DNA of 64,000 nucleotides from Candidatus Gastranaerophilales bacterium (GCA_944324255.1 CALUVM010000001.1:116896-180895); one strand, 5' to 3'. Shown: positions 1-8,719, numbered from the stretch's first letter. Program-made: numbers and translations. The notes: generated by a model from the letters alone, not told the origin.

Positions 1-1697
1 TTATTTCCAAAATGTCGCTCCAAAAAGGTGATTTGTATGACAAAGATGCCATGCAGCAAGACTTAAAGACTATCTATAGACTGGGATTTTTTACTGAAAG
101 AATGAAAGCTGTTCCGGTTAAAAATTCTAACGGTACAATATCTTTAAAAATTATTGTGGAAGAAAATATTCCAATCACCGATTTTACAATTGAAGGTAAT
201 ACCGTAGTTTCATCAGAAGAAATTATGCAATATCTTCTACCGCTCAAAGGCAAACCCCAAAATATTTCCGCAATAAATTCGGCGATGGAAAAGATTAATG
301 AATGCTACTACTCCAAAGGCTACATTCTGTCTAAAATTGATTCTATCTATGATGATCCTGACGGTACAATTAACCTGAATATCATGGAAGGTAAGATTAA
401 TAAAATTATGATTACCGGAAATGAAAAAACAAAAGAGTATGTTATAGAGCGAAATATTATGACGGAACCTGGTTCTGTTTATAACGAAAACCTTGTAAAA
501 CAGGATCTTGTCAGGCTTTATTCGACTCAAGCTTTCAAAGATGTGAACAGAACAATTGAAGTGTCACAGGATGATCCGGATAAGTTTGATGTAACAATTG
601 AGCTTAAAGAACAGAGAACGGCTGCTGTTTCTGTCGGCGGAGGTTTGGATTCCGCAACAGGTGCTTTTGGTTCGCTGGGAATTTCAGATAACAACTTCCG
701 TGGAATGAACCAGAGGGTATCTCTTACAGGTTTAGTCGGTTCAGGTATTTTGATGAGTGACTCATCTATCAAAAACCATATGAACTATCAAGCTGAATTG
801 AGCTTTTTTGAACCGCATTTTCTGAATGCTGATAATTCTTTGATGACAAAGCTTTATTACAGGGACTTGGGCAGCTATCAGATACCGCTTGCTATAGAAA
901 GAAGGTTTGGTATTGAAAGTACTGTAGCTCACAGACTTAAATTCAATCCGAGAATGTCTACAACCTTTACCGGCGGTGTTGAATATATTCATCTCTCAGA
1001 AGGGGATAAAAACTCTATAGAAAGGCTTTATCAAAACCACGGTTTAGATTTCGCCGAACGTGATAAACAATTAGAAGGCGGTTTATTCTTAAGATTGGCT
1101 CCGGGATTTGCGTATGATTCGAGAGATTCTGTAACAAATCCTCGGCACGGGGCATTGGCTTCTGTCAGGTTTGAAGAAGCGTTCGGACTTGATGGGTTTG
1201 GCAAAACAAACGGGCGTTTAATCGGTATGGCAAAAAAATTCATTCCGATTGCTAAGAAATCTTCATTAACCTTCACCGCAAGAGGCGGTTTAAAAGTTCA
1301 CGGGGATGACATGCCGGAAATCATGGCATTTAGACTGGGCGGACCTTATACTATCAGAGGGTATAAGGTTAACGGTGTAGGTACAGGTACATCTTTCATA
1401 ATGGGTTCTGCTGAACTTGCTACACCGATACCTTTTGTTGACAGACTTAAGGTTAATTTCTTACAAAACTTAAGAATGACATTCTGGGTTGATGCCGGTA
1501 GAGTATTTAATCCTACAATATCAAGTACTTTGTATGACAGACCTATTCAAGCGATTACAGCCGGTGTCGGCTTAAAGATAAATATTCCGGGTGTCGGACC
1601 ATTATCAGTAGATTACGGTTTCCCTCTCACAAATCCGGGTCCGAACGGTTCACCTAACGGATACTTTACATTTGGTGTTGGCGACATGATGTATTAA
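1..1697 (+). CDS. bamA: Outer membrane assembly factor BamA/Omp85 (5' truncated by window)
   Basis: Central subunit of the outer-membrane beta-barrel insertion machine. The reading frame is open through base 3, so the true start lies upstream; the first ATG at 12 falls inside a POTRA domain (IYRLGFF pattern). Three POTRA units are visible (from the edge to about residue 50, then 51-125 beginning ITDFTIEGN, then 126-200 beginning INKIMITGN), followed by a 16-stranded-type barrel. The family's loop-6 motif is present as TIRGY near residue 450, and the chain ends on an aromatic residue (Y), as barrels usually do. The next gene is a Skp/OmpH-like chaperone, the classic partner. This shows the organism is diderm. 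It could be a related Omp85 paralogue, but the POTRA number and the neighbour favour BamA. Confidence 0.9.
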   Translation, partial: ISKMSLQKGDLYDKDAMQQDLKTIYRLGFFTERMKAVPVKNSNGTISLKIIVEENIPITDFTIEGNTVVSSEEIMQYLLPLKGKPQNISAINSAMEKINECYYSKGYILSKIDSIYDDPDGTINLNIMEGKINKIMITGNEKTKEYVIERNIMTEPGSVYNENLVKQDLVRLYSTQAFKDVNRTIEVSQDDPDKFDVTIELKEQRTAAVSVGGGLDSATGAFGSLGISDNNFRGMNQRVSLTGLVGSGILMSDSSIKNHMNYQAELSFFEPHFLNADNSLMTKLYYRDLGSYQIPLAIERRFGIESTVAHRLKFNPRMSTTFTGGVEYIHLSEGDKNSIERLYQNHGLDFAERDKQLEGGLFLRLAPGFAYDSRDSVTNPRHGALASVRFEEAFGLDGFGKTNGRLIGMAKKFIPIAKKSSLTFTARGGLKVHGDDMPEIMAFRLGGPYTIRGYKVNGVGTGTSFIMGSAELATPIPFVDRLKVNFLQNLRMTFWVDAGRVFNPTISSTLYDRPIQAITAGVGLKINIPGVGPLSVDYGFPLTNPGPNGSPNGYFTFGVGDMMY

Positions 1698-1726
1698 AAT
1701 ATAATATATGATATAGGAGGTTTATT

Positions 1727-2173
1727 ATGAAGAAAATGAAAATTGGTCTGGTGTTATTAGCAATCGTTGCTATGACGGGAATTGCAAATGCAGCAGGAGT
1801 CGGGTACATTGATTATGTTAAAGTAATCGACAACTATGATTATGCTAAAAAAGCTACAAAAGAGGTTGATGCAAAAGGACTTGAACTTCAAGAATATCTT
1901 GTAGACAAAGAAAAAGAATACAAATCTCTGGATACACCTTTAAAGAAAAAATCTTTTGAAGATAAAGTAGCTCAAGAATTTAAAGCCAAAGAAGCTGCTT
2001 ATGTAGCATTAAAAACTAAACGTGAACAGGAAGTTTATACCAAAATAAAAGAAGCTGCAAAAGCTGTTATGGTGGAACAAAAACTCGATGCAATCATGGA
2101 TGTAAGAGGAGTGTTTGTTGGTGGTATGGATATTACTGATCAGGTAATTACAAAACTGAAAGGTGCTAAGTAA
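1727..2173 (+). CDS. Periplasmic chaperone, OmpH/Skp family
   Basis: 148 aa. Residues 1-22 form a signal peptide ending ANA before AGVGYIDYV, which matches the Skp/OmpH start (a 'GYIDxxKV' strand). The rest is long lysine/glutamate-rich helix (about 40-120) that would form the coiled-coil tentacles, then a short beta strand 'AIMDVRGVFVGG' that closes the trimer core, and an ITDQVITKL tail typical of the family. A good ribosome site (taggagg) lies just upstream. It sits 29 bases after bamA, so it very likely escorts unfolded outer-membrane proteins to BamA. Confidence 0.88.
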   Translation: MKKMKIGLVLLAIVAMTGIANAAGVGYIDYVKVIDNYDYAKKATKEVDAKGLELQEYLVDKEKEYKSLDTPLKKKSFEDKVAQEFKAKEAAYVALKTKREQEVYTKIKEAAKAVMVEQKLDAIMDVRGVFVGGMDITDQVITKLKGAK

Positions 2174-2177
2174 GTAT

Positions 2178-3509
2178 ATGAGAATAGTTGACCTTATCGA
2201 TAAAAAGAAACGCGGACTTAATCATACCAAAGATGAAATCGATTTTATAATAGAATCAATGATGAATGGTACTGCTCCGGATTACCAGATTTCTGCCTGG
2301 CTTATGGCTGTTTATTTTAAAGGTCTGACCGAAGAAGAGACGGCATATTTGACAGAAGCCATGATTGATTCGGGCGAGGTTATTGATTTTGGAGCGTTAG
2401 CTGATTCTATTGTTGATAAACATTCTACAGGAGGCGTAGGGGATAAGGTCACTATTACTCTTATTCCGCTTTTAGCGGCAGCGGGTGTTCCTGTTGCGAA
2501 ACTTTCGGGAAAGGGCTTGGGTCATACCGGAGGAACTATAGATAAGCTTGAATCGATTCCGAATTTTAATACAAAATTATCGGTTAAGGAGTTAATTGAA
2601 CAGGTTAAAAAGATTAATGTTGCAATAGCTTCACAGACTCAAAATCTGACTCCGGCTGACGGTAAATTATATGCTCTTAGAGATGTAACTGCTACAGTAG
2701 ACAGTATGCCGCTAATTGCTTCTTCTGTTGTTTCAAAAAAAGCCGCATCCGGTGCTAATAATATTATTCTTGATGTAAAATACGGCTCGGGCGCTTTTAT
2801 GAAAACTCCCGAAGATGCAGTTGAACTTTCAAAATTAATGGTCAATATAGGTAAAATTCTTAATAAAAATATAACCGCAGTAATTACATCAATGGAAGAA
2901 CCTTTAGGAAGAGCTGTCGGCAACTCTCTTGAGATAATTGAGTCAATAGAGTTTTTAAAAGGTCATATAGAAAACAGTGATGTTGCTGATTTAACTTACT
3001 CGTTTGCAGCTATTGCTTTAATGAAAGTCGGAATGTATGATTCTAAATCCGAGGCAAAAGAGTTCTTAAAAGAGCTGGTTCATACCGGTAAAGCATTAGA
3101 AAAGTTCAAAGAACTAATAGAGGCTCAGGGTGGAAATTCCGAAGTCATTAATAACTATGATTTATTTGAGCTTCCGCAGTATAAGGTTGAATGTGAGTCC
3201 AAAAAAAGCGGCTATATTCACAGTATAGATGCATATAAAATAGCTTATGCATGTAAAATTTTAGGTGCGGGGAGAGATAAAAAGACTGATCCGATTGATT
3301 ATAGTGTTGGTATTTACTTGAATAAAAAAAGCGGAGAAGCTGTAACTAAAGGGGATACCTTGTATACAATTTATTCAAATGATCCTGATAAAACAAAAAT
3401 TGCACAGCAATATTGTGATGAAGCTTTTGCAATAAGTTACGAAAAAACGGCTCATTCAAATTTAATTTATAAAATTGTTAAACCAAAAGAGGATGATGAT
3501 GTTCAATAA
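2178..3509 (+). CDS. Pyrimidine-nucleoside (thymidine) phosphorylase
   Basis: 443 aa from the ATG at 2178. An in-frame GTG at 2163 would overlap the previous gene and add five residues that the family lacks. The start MRIVDLIDKKKRG and the phosphate-binding loop KHSTGGVGDK (around residues 77-86) are diagnostic, as is the later SKLSGKGLGHTGGT-like segment. It reversibly splits pyrimidine nucleosides with phosphate, giving the base and (deoxy)ribose-1-phosphate. All three domains (helical, glycosyl-transferase-like alpha/beta, C-terminal alpha/beta) fit the full length. The gene starts 4 bases after the Skp gene, and its 3' end overlaps the next start, so it is co-transcribed. Specificity for thymidine alone versus uridine plus thymidine cannot be read here. 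Confidence 0.9.
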   Translation: MRIVDLIDKKKRGLNHTKDEIDFIIESMMNGTAPDYQISAWLMAVYFKGLTEEETAYLTEAMIDSGEVIDFGALADSIVDKHSTGGVGDKVTITLIPLLAAAGVPVAKLSGKGLGHTGGTIDKLESIPNFNTKLSVKELIEQVKKINVAIASQTQNLTPADGKLYALRDVTATVDSMPLIASSVVSKKAASGANNIILDVKYGSGAFMKTPEDAVELSKLMVNIGKILNKNITAVITSMEEPLGRAVGNSLEIIESIEFLKGHIENSDVADLTYSFAAIALMKVGMYDSKSEAKEFLKELVHTGKALEKFKELIEAQGGNSEVINNYDLFELPQYKVECESKKSGYIHSIDAYKIAYACKILGAGRDKKTDPIDYSVGIYLNKKSGEAVTKGDTLYTIYSNDPDKTKIAQQYCDEAFAISYEKTAHSNLIYKIVKPKEDDDVQ

Positions 3510-4965
3510 AAAAATGCAATATGTAATAAAGACTGTACCGACAGATGACAGACAGGCTCTTGAGGACCTTTTAAACCAGATGTCCGATGAGGGCTGGGAT
3601 TTGTATACAATGCACGAAATCGAGTCGGATTCTTCTATTGATTTTAATTGTATTTTTATGAGAGAAAAGCAGGAAGAGCAGGGAACTGACCTTGACGATA
3701 TTGTCAATGTTACCAGTTTTAAGTACAGAATGGAGAAAATGCTTGCGACTCCTACAAATCCGTATGATTTATGCAAAGAAATTCAATTAAAAATTTCTAA
3801 CCAGAAAGACAGAATTAAAAGGATTAAATCTCAGCTTGAGAGTGATAACTTATCCGGAGAGGATAAAAAACGCTTGAACAACCAGATGTCGGATGAATTA
3901 AAGCAATTGGATTCTTTAAAACAGGCTCTTGTTAACGAGATTTCTCCGGATACTATGTATGCCGGAATTAAAGAAGAAAAGTTTGTTGTTAATTTATCGG
4001 AAGAAATTCTTGAAGTAATTTCCATGGAATATTCTGACAATCTTCTTGCAGAAACCGTAAAAATCAGACAGGAACTGACTGATGAACTCGGGTATGTTAT
4101 TCCGCATATTCATTTCCATAACAGTGATGATTTGAGCCAGAATGAATTTTCTATAAAAATTCATGATATTGAAGTTTTTAGAAGCGTTGTCTTTCCGGGG
4201 TATGTAGCTTATTTTAAGGACGATATTAAAGGGTACAAGCCGGAAAACGGAGATTATGTTTTAGAAGATGAAATAACCGGTAAGAAAATTATCTGGATTA
4301 AGGAAGATAAGGTTAAAGATTTTTGGGCGCACGGAATAAGTGCTGTAGAATTTATCGGGCGTGCCGTTAAACATATTGCCGTAAAAGAAGTTTCCGATAT
4401 TATGGATTATAACGATATCAATAAGTATGTAGAAATTGTTCTTGAGAAAAATTCATTCCTTGTTGATAATATTATTCCTGATTTTATAACAGCATCTGAC
4501 TTAAAATATTTGTTAACCTGTCTTATAAGAGAGCGGGTTTCTGTGAAAAATATTGTTTATTTGTTTGAAAAGATTAATGACTATGCAAATGAGCCTACAA
4601 AAGAAGATTTGCTTGATAAAGTAAGATTGGCTTTTTCAAAACAAATAATCAAAGATTTAGCTGTAGAAGGCGAGTTAAAAGTTATTGAACTGACAGATGA
4701 AACTGAAGAAAAAGTTTCAAGTTTCTTTACGGAAGAAGATGAAGAATCAATAATCAGAATAGATGCAAAAGATGTACAAGCTATAGCGGATAGTGTAAAC
4801 AAACTTGCAAAATCTAAAAAACTTACCAATCCTATTTTAGCAGTACCAATGGATATACGGCACATGTTGTTTGTAATTCTTTCTGAATTTGTTCCGAATA
4901 TTACGGTTCTTGCTCTTGAAGAGCTGGTTTGTGATTACAATATTAAAATTATCGGTAAAGTATAA
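3499..4965 (+). CDS. Soluble FlhA/FHIPEP cytosolic-domain-like protein with DUF4177-like N-terminus
   Basis: 488 aa from ATG 3499 (SD aaaagagg just upstream; ATGs at 3493 and 3496 are alternatives). Residues 6-55 resemble a DUF4177 domain (YVIKTVP...LLNQMSDEGWDLY...FMREK). A charged coiled-coil follows (about 90-150). The rest, about 165-470, follows the cytosolic domain of flagellar/type III export gate FlhA: KIRQELTDELGYVIPHIHF, then KIIWI, then LKYLLTCLIRERVSVKNI, then LLDKVRLAFSKQI. The eight-helix membrane part of FlhA is missing and no hydrophobic segment is present, so this is a cytoplasmic protein, not an export gate. It overlaps the upstream gene by 11 bases, and its TAA overlaps the next ATG by one base, so it is the first gene of a translationally coupled module. 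Function unknown; a docking or scaffold role is my inference. Confidence 0.72.
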   Translation: MFNKKMQYVIKTVPTDDRQALEDLLNQMSDEGWDLYTMHEIESDSSIDFNCIFMREKQEEQGTDLDDIVNVTSFKYRMEKMLATPTNPYDLCKEIQLKISNQKDRIKRIKSQLESDNLSGEDKKRLNNQMSDELKQLDSLKQALVNEISPDTMYAGIKEEKFVVNLSEEILEVISMEYSDNLLAETVKIRQELTDELGYVIPHIHFHNSDDLSQNEFSIKIHDIEVFRSVVFPGYVAYFKDDIKGYKPENGDYVLEDEITGKKIIWIKEDKVKDFWAHGISAVEFIGRAVKHIAVKEVSDIMDYNDINKYVEIVLEKNSFLVDNIIPDFITASDLKYLLTCLIRERVSVKNIVYLFEKINDYANEPTKEDLLDKVRLAFSKQIIKDLAVEGELKVIELTDETEEKVSSFFTEEDEESIIRIDAKDVQAIADSVNKLAKSKKLTNPILAVPMDIRHMLFVILSEFVPNITVLALEELVCDYNIKIIGKV

Positions 4966-5684
4966 TGGAATTAAATGATATTCTTTATATTGTACTTGCA
5001 TTTGTTATAATTTTCCTTCGTATTTATATAAGAAGCTTCAATTTTAATTTCTGGCATCTTGAAGGACCCAATGATAAAGAAAGACGTTTAGCGGCTTTGA
5101 GGTGCGCTAAAATATTTCTTTTACCTTATAAGGATATCTGGAAAAATCTTACTCTTTCAAATAAGTATTGCACTTTAAAACTAAGAGGAGATGGTCAAAC
5201 TATTGTGGGGAAGGAAAAAGTGGCAAGAAACAATCTTCCGGTAAGAACTTTTACAATAGTAGCTTCTCATGTCCATGCATATACTGATTTGTGGAATATG
5301 TTCTGTAAAAATTTTTCCCATCAAATTACATATGACGGGCTTGTTGAAAAGTGTAAAATCTTTAATACAACAATATATGAAGATATAATTTCTTCACCTT
5401 CACAAAAAGTAAAACCTAAAGAAGATGTAAAAATTAAAACAGATATAAATAATTGTTCTGAAGTGGAATTAACCGCTCTTCCGGGAATCAGTATCGTTAT
5501 TGCAAAGAAAATTATAAAAAAACGGGAAGATATCGGCGGATTTAAAACAGTAGATGAGTTTCTTGATTTTATTAATTTAAAACCCAATATGACAAACAGG
5601 TTAAAAGATATGGTCTGTATAACTAAAAAGAAAGGTTCTTTAAAGATTATTGAAAAATATAAAGAAAGAACAGTTGATTTATGA
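4965..5684 (+). CDS. Membrane-anchored protein with ComEA-like helix-hairpin-helix domain
   Basis: 239 aa. One N-terminal hydrophobic segment (residues 6-22) anchors it. The middle part (25-150) is not recognised; it contains repeated aromatic/cysteine positions and reads like a small alpha/beta domain. Residues 160-225 carry a ComEA-type tandem helix-hairpin-helix: DINNCSEVELTALPGISI, then IAKKIIKKREDIGGFKTVDEFL. In ComEA this module binds DNA at the cell surface, but here the charge pattern after the anchor suggests it faces the cytoplasm. It starts on the TAATG overlap with the FlhA-C-like gene and ends on an ATGA overlap with the radical-SAM gene, so translation of the three is coupled. 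Role unknown. Confidence 0.62.
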   Translation: MELNDILYIVLAFVIIFLRIYIRSFNFNFWHLEGPNDKERRLAALRCAKIFLLPYKDIWKNLTLSNKYCTLKLRGDGQTIVGKEKVARNNLPVRTFTIVASHVHAYTDLWNMFCKNFSHQITYDGLVEKCKIFNTTIYEDIISSPSQKVKPKEDVKIKTDINNCSEVELTALPGISIVIAKKIIKKREDIGGFKTVDEFLDFINLKPNMTNRLKDMVCITKKKGSLKIIEKYKERTVDL

Positions 5685-6271
5685 AACTCCGTGTGTTTAA
5701 TATTTTAAAAAATACAAAGGTAGAAGGTCCCGGGATCAGGTATTCTATATGGGTGCAGGGCTGCTCCCGGCATTGTAAAGGCTGTCAGGCTGTACATACC
5801 TGGAGTCATGGCGGAGGGAGTCTTTTAGATACGGATGTAATTCTTGCCGATATTAAGGCTCAGTCTGGAATAGAAGGTGTAACTTTTCTTGGGGGGGAAC
5901 CTTTTGAACAGGCGGAGGCGCTTGGGATTATTGCAGAAGAGGTTCAAAAAGCGGGTTTAAGCGTACTTTGCTTTACCGGAGGATATTTAGAGGAACTAGA
6001 GAAAGATAGTAAAAATAAAAAACTTCTGGACAATATTGATTTACTTATTGACGGGCCTTTTGTTGCAGAAAAGCTGGACTATTCTCGCCCATGGTGCGGT
6101 TCTTCAAATCAGCGGTATCAATTTTTGTCGGACAGATATAACGAATCAATTTTTTATGAGTACAAAAATAAGGTAGAGATAAATATTTCTAAAAATGGTC
6201 AGATATTTATGAACGGAATGGGGGATTTTGATAAAATACTTCAACAAATTGATTTAACAGGGGTAAAATAA
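5681..6271 (+). CDS. Small radical-SAM / 4Fe-4S single-cluster protein (NrdG/activase-like)
   Basis: 196 aa. It contains the CX3CX2C iron-sulphur motif as CSRHCKGC (residues 29-36), preceded by GPGIRYSIWVQG, and the SAM-binding GGEP motif in FLGGEPFEQ. Size and order match the activating-enzyme branch (NrdG, PflA-like minimal proteins). No anaerobic ribonucleotide reductase or glycyl-radical enzyme lies in the window, so the usual partner is absent. The start ATG overlaps the previous stop (ATGA). The next gene is a Ycf46-like AAA ATPase 30 bases on. The context points to a job inside this module rather than nucleotide reduction; which protein it modifies, if any, is unknown. Confidence 0.78.
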   Translation: MKLRVFNILKNTKVEGPGIRYSIWVQGCSRHCKGCQAVHTWSHGGGSLLDTDVILADIKAQSGIEGVTFLGGEPFEQAEALGIIAEEVQKAGLSVLCFTGGYLEELEKDSKNKKLLDNIDLLIDGPFVAEKLDYSRPWCGSSNQRYQFLSDRYNESIFYEYKNKVEINISKNGQIFMNGMGDFDKILQQIDLTGVK

Positions 6272-6301
6272 ATGCTATATTAACAGAGAAAAGAGGTATT
6301 T

Positions 6302-7915
6302 ATGAGTGTATATAAATTATCAAATCTTATAAGGGCGAGATTTCCGCTTATTTATGTAACAACATTTGAAGAAGATAGGGTTACAAAGTATATAAAATCG
6401 GTTGTCACAAGTGAAAAACTCGTTAAATTCCCGAGAGAAGTATTTTTCTGGACGCAGACTTCCGGATTATATAATGATACAACTCAAAAAAACATACCCG
6501 ATACCGATTCACCTTGTAAAATGCTTGAATTTATAAGGAAATACGATAAAGATTCTGTATTTATAATATATGATTTTCATGTAAATTTCGGGGTTAAAAA
6601 CAGAACTCCGGAATATAATATAATAAGGAAAATCAGAGATATTATTCCTGATTTAAAACTGGGTTCTGTAAGAAAGACAATATTTTTTATAGCGCCTGAG
6701 CTTGTTATTCCGGAATCTTTGCAAAAAGAAATTACGATTTATGATTTTCCTCTTCCAAATTTGAGTGAAATAAGAGCAAAATTTGAAAGTATGCTTAATC
6801 AAAACCAGTCTGTTAAAGCAGAATTAACAGAAGAGGAAACTGAAAAATTATGTAAAGCTGCTTTAGGGTTGACTCTTCAAGAAGCGGAGTCAGCTTTTGC
6901 GCTTGCGATGGTAAATGACGGTTCAATAAGTATAAAAGATTTGCCTGTAATTTTGGAAGAGAAAGTTCAGGTAATAAAAAAGACAGGAATTTTGGAATTT
7001 ATAAAATCGGAATATTCAATAAAAGATATCGGCGGACTTGATAATTTAAAGAGCTGGCTTTTAAAAAGGAATAATTCCTGGTCGGAGCAGGCAAAAAAGT
7101 ATTGTATTCCGGCTCCAAAAGGAGTTCTTGTAACCGGTGTTCCCGGCTGCGGTAAGAGTTTAACTGCAAAAGCTATGAGTACAATCTGGCAGCTACCGCT
7201 TCTTAAACTCGATTTTGGAAAGGTTTTTTCAGGACTTGTCGGAAGCTCTGAGGAGAATATGAGAAGAGCTTTAGCAACAGCGGAAGCAGTTTCACCTTCA
7301 ATTCTCTGGATTGATGAGATAGAAAAAGGGTTGAGCGGCATAGGCTCAAGCGGTGACAGCGGAGTTTCTACAAGAATTTTTGGTCAGTTCTTAACCTGGA
7401 TGCAGGAAAAAGAAGCTCCGGTATTTGTTATTGCAACCGCAAATAATATTAGCAATCTTCCTCCGGAACTTTTGAGAAAAGGCAGGTTTGATGAAATTTT
7501 CTTTGTCGATTTGCCGACTTTGAGTGAGAGAAAGGAAATTTTTAAACTCCATCTTGAAAAAAGATTAAAAGATAAGAATGTTGCAAGTGAAATTATAAAA
7601 GTAAAAGGTCTTTGTGAAGAGCTTGCGAAAAGGACAGAAGGCTTCATCGGTTCAGAAATTGAACAGGTTGTTGTTTCTTCTTTATGCGATGCGTTTTTTG
7701 AAAACAGACCGCTTATGTTTGAAGATTTAGAGAAAAATATTTCTACGACAGTACCGCTTTCTATGACTCAGCGGGAACAAATTCTGGCATTAAGAGAATG
7801 GGCAAATGTAAGAGCGGTAAGTGCTGCCAAAACTTCAAACCTGAAAAAATATTCAAAGGAAATTAATGCTGAAAATGTCACGGCAAGCCGGGGCGGAAGA
7901 ACTTTAGATTTTTAA
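6302..7915 (+). CDS. AAA+ ATPase, Ycf46-like
   Basis: 537 aa. The N-terminal domain (1-190) starts SNLIRARFPLIYVTTFEEDR, as in cyanobacterial/plastid Ycf46 proteins. One classical AAA module follows: Walker A GVPGCGKS (about 279-286), Walker B ILWIDEIEKG (about 336-345), sensor 1 VIATANNISNLP, arginine-finger region LLRKGRFDEIFF, then a C-terminal helical lid. It should act as a hexameric remodelling ATPase in the cytoplasm. Ycf46 proteins are known from cyanobacteria and plastids, and their clustering with DUF1257 and DUF2997 proteins is a recurring bacterial arrangement as I recall it. Here the gene is followed 18 bases later by a DUF1257-like gene. The substrate is unknown. Confidence 0.85.
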   Translation: MSVYKLSNLIRARFPLIYVTTFEEDRVTKYIKSVVTSEKLVKFPREVFFWTQTSGLYNDTTQKNIPDTDSPCKMLEFIRKYDKDSVFIIYDFHVNFGVKNRTPEYNIIRKIRDIIPDLKLGSVRKTIFFIAPELVIPESLQKEITIYDFPLPNLSEIRAKFESMLNQNQSVKAELTEEETEKLCKAALGLTLQEAESAFALAMVNDGSISIKDLPVILEEKVQVIKKTGILEFIKSEYSIKDIGGLDNLKSWLLKRNNSWSEQAKKYCIPAPKGVLVTGVPGCGKSLTAKAMSTIWQLPLLKLDFGKVFSGLVGSSEENMRRALATAEAVSPSILWIDEIEKGLSGIGSSGDSGVSTRIFGQFLTWMQEKEAPVFVIATANNISNLPPELLRKGRFDEIFFVDLPTLSERKEIFKLHLEKRLKDKNVASEIIKVKGLCEELAKRTEGFIGSEIEQVVVSSLCDAFFENRPLMFEDLEKNISTTVPLSMTQREQILALREWANVRAVSAAKTSNLKKYSKEINAENVTASRGGRTLDF

Positions 7916-7933
7916 ATAGAAGGAGATAATTTT

Positions 7934-8461
7934 ATGTCTTGTACGGTGGTTGCTTTACCTGTAATGCTTGCTCATGTATTAGCTTTGACGGTTGTTGCAA
8001 AAATAAAGGCTGATACGGAGGTAAAAGAAGAGGTAAATGCGTATTCCCCTGTAGTATGTGATACAGTGGATGTTATAAGCGCAAAACATTTTATAGAAAA
8101 GAGTTTTGAAACAGCTTTCATGGACAAAGAACTCCTAATTAAGACTCTGGAAGAACACGGGGTTACAAATATAACTACCGGCGAAGTTTGGGAAACGAAT
8201 AAAATATCAGGTCAGATTGACAGTTATACTTTAACGTTTGAAAAGCCGTCTGATGATAAACCGTATTATCTTAAAATAACCTGTTTAGATTCTGATAATC
8301 CGGAAGAAAAGTTAAATGATATAAACAGCGAGTATGCCCTAAATACTCAAGAAGAAACCTATTTAAGTATTGTAGAAAAACTAAAGGATAATAATATGAA
8401 ACTTGAAAATGAAGAAGTTCTTGAGGATAACACTATTGTACTCACTGTTAATCTGGAATAA
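7934..8461 (+). CDS. DUF1257-like (Ycf35-related) protein
   Basis: 175 aa with an SD (aaggagat) 5-6 bases before ATG. A hydrophobic N-terminal stretch (MSCTVVALPVMLAHVLALTV) precedes a conserved middle segment with 'ISAKHFIEKSFETAFMDKEL' and 'LIKTLEEHGV', and a C-terminus (NNMKLENEEVLEDNTIVLTV) with the DUF1257 pattern of a final helix plus two beta strands. The assignment relies partly on context: DUF1257 genes commonly stand between a Ycf46-like ATPase and a DUF2997 gene, exactly as here. The N-terminal hydrophobic part could be a membrane anchor or a buried helix. Biochemical role unknown. Confidence 0.6.
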   Translation: MSCTVVALPVMLAHVLALTVVAKIKADTEVKEEVNAYSPVVCDTVDVISAKHFIEKSFETAFMDKELLIKTLEEHGVTNITTGEVWETNKISGQIDSYTLTFEKPSDDKPYYLKITCLDSDNPEEKLNDINSEYALNTQEETYLSIVEKLKDNNMKLENEEVLEDNTIVLTVNLE

Positions 8462-8471
8462 GGAGTTATAA

Positions 8472-8687
8472 ATGTCTGATAAAAAATTGAAAATAAAACT
8501 GCTTCCAACCGGCGAAATTATAATGGAAACCCACGGAGTAAAAGGTAAAAAATGCCTTGATTATATTGAGGTTTTAAAAAAGCTTGTCAATGTAAATGTA
8601 TTAGATACTCAGCTGTCAAACGAATATTACGAAACAGAAACAGAAATAACCGGCGGAAATGACCTCCAAATAAAAACAGAGGGGTAA
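8472..8687 (+). CDS. DUF2997 protein
   Basis: 71 aa. It shows the compact DUF2997 layout: beta strands KLKIKLLPTGEIIMETHGVKG, then KCLDYIEVLKKL with the conserved Gly-x-x-Cys (GKKC, residues 26-29), then a C-terminal NEYYETETE tail (the family ends with an 'EYY' motif). An SD (aaggag) lies upstream. It is the last gene of the packed run beginning at bamA; a 106-base gap with a promoter-like site separates it from the next gene. The family has no established biochemical function. The single conserved cysteine may link it to the radical-SAM protein of the same module (inference only). Confidence 0.72.
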   Translation: MSDKKLKIKLLPTGEIIMETHGVKGKKCLDYIEVLKKLVNVNVLDTQLSNEYYETETEITGGNDLQIKTEG

Positions 8688-8719
8688 ATTAAATCGGTTT
8701 AAATAAATTTTAAATACGA

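Noticed and set aside
2163..2177. GTG start giving the phosphorylase five more residues
   Set aside because: It overlaps the skp gene end and the family begins at the 2178 ATG.
3499..4965. True flagellar export gate FlhA
   Set aside because: No membrane domain exists in the product, and no flagellar genes neighbour it.
5681..6271. Calling the radical-SAM gene nrdG outright
   Set aside because: No nrdD is nearby and the context is a different module.
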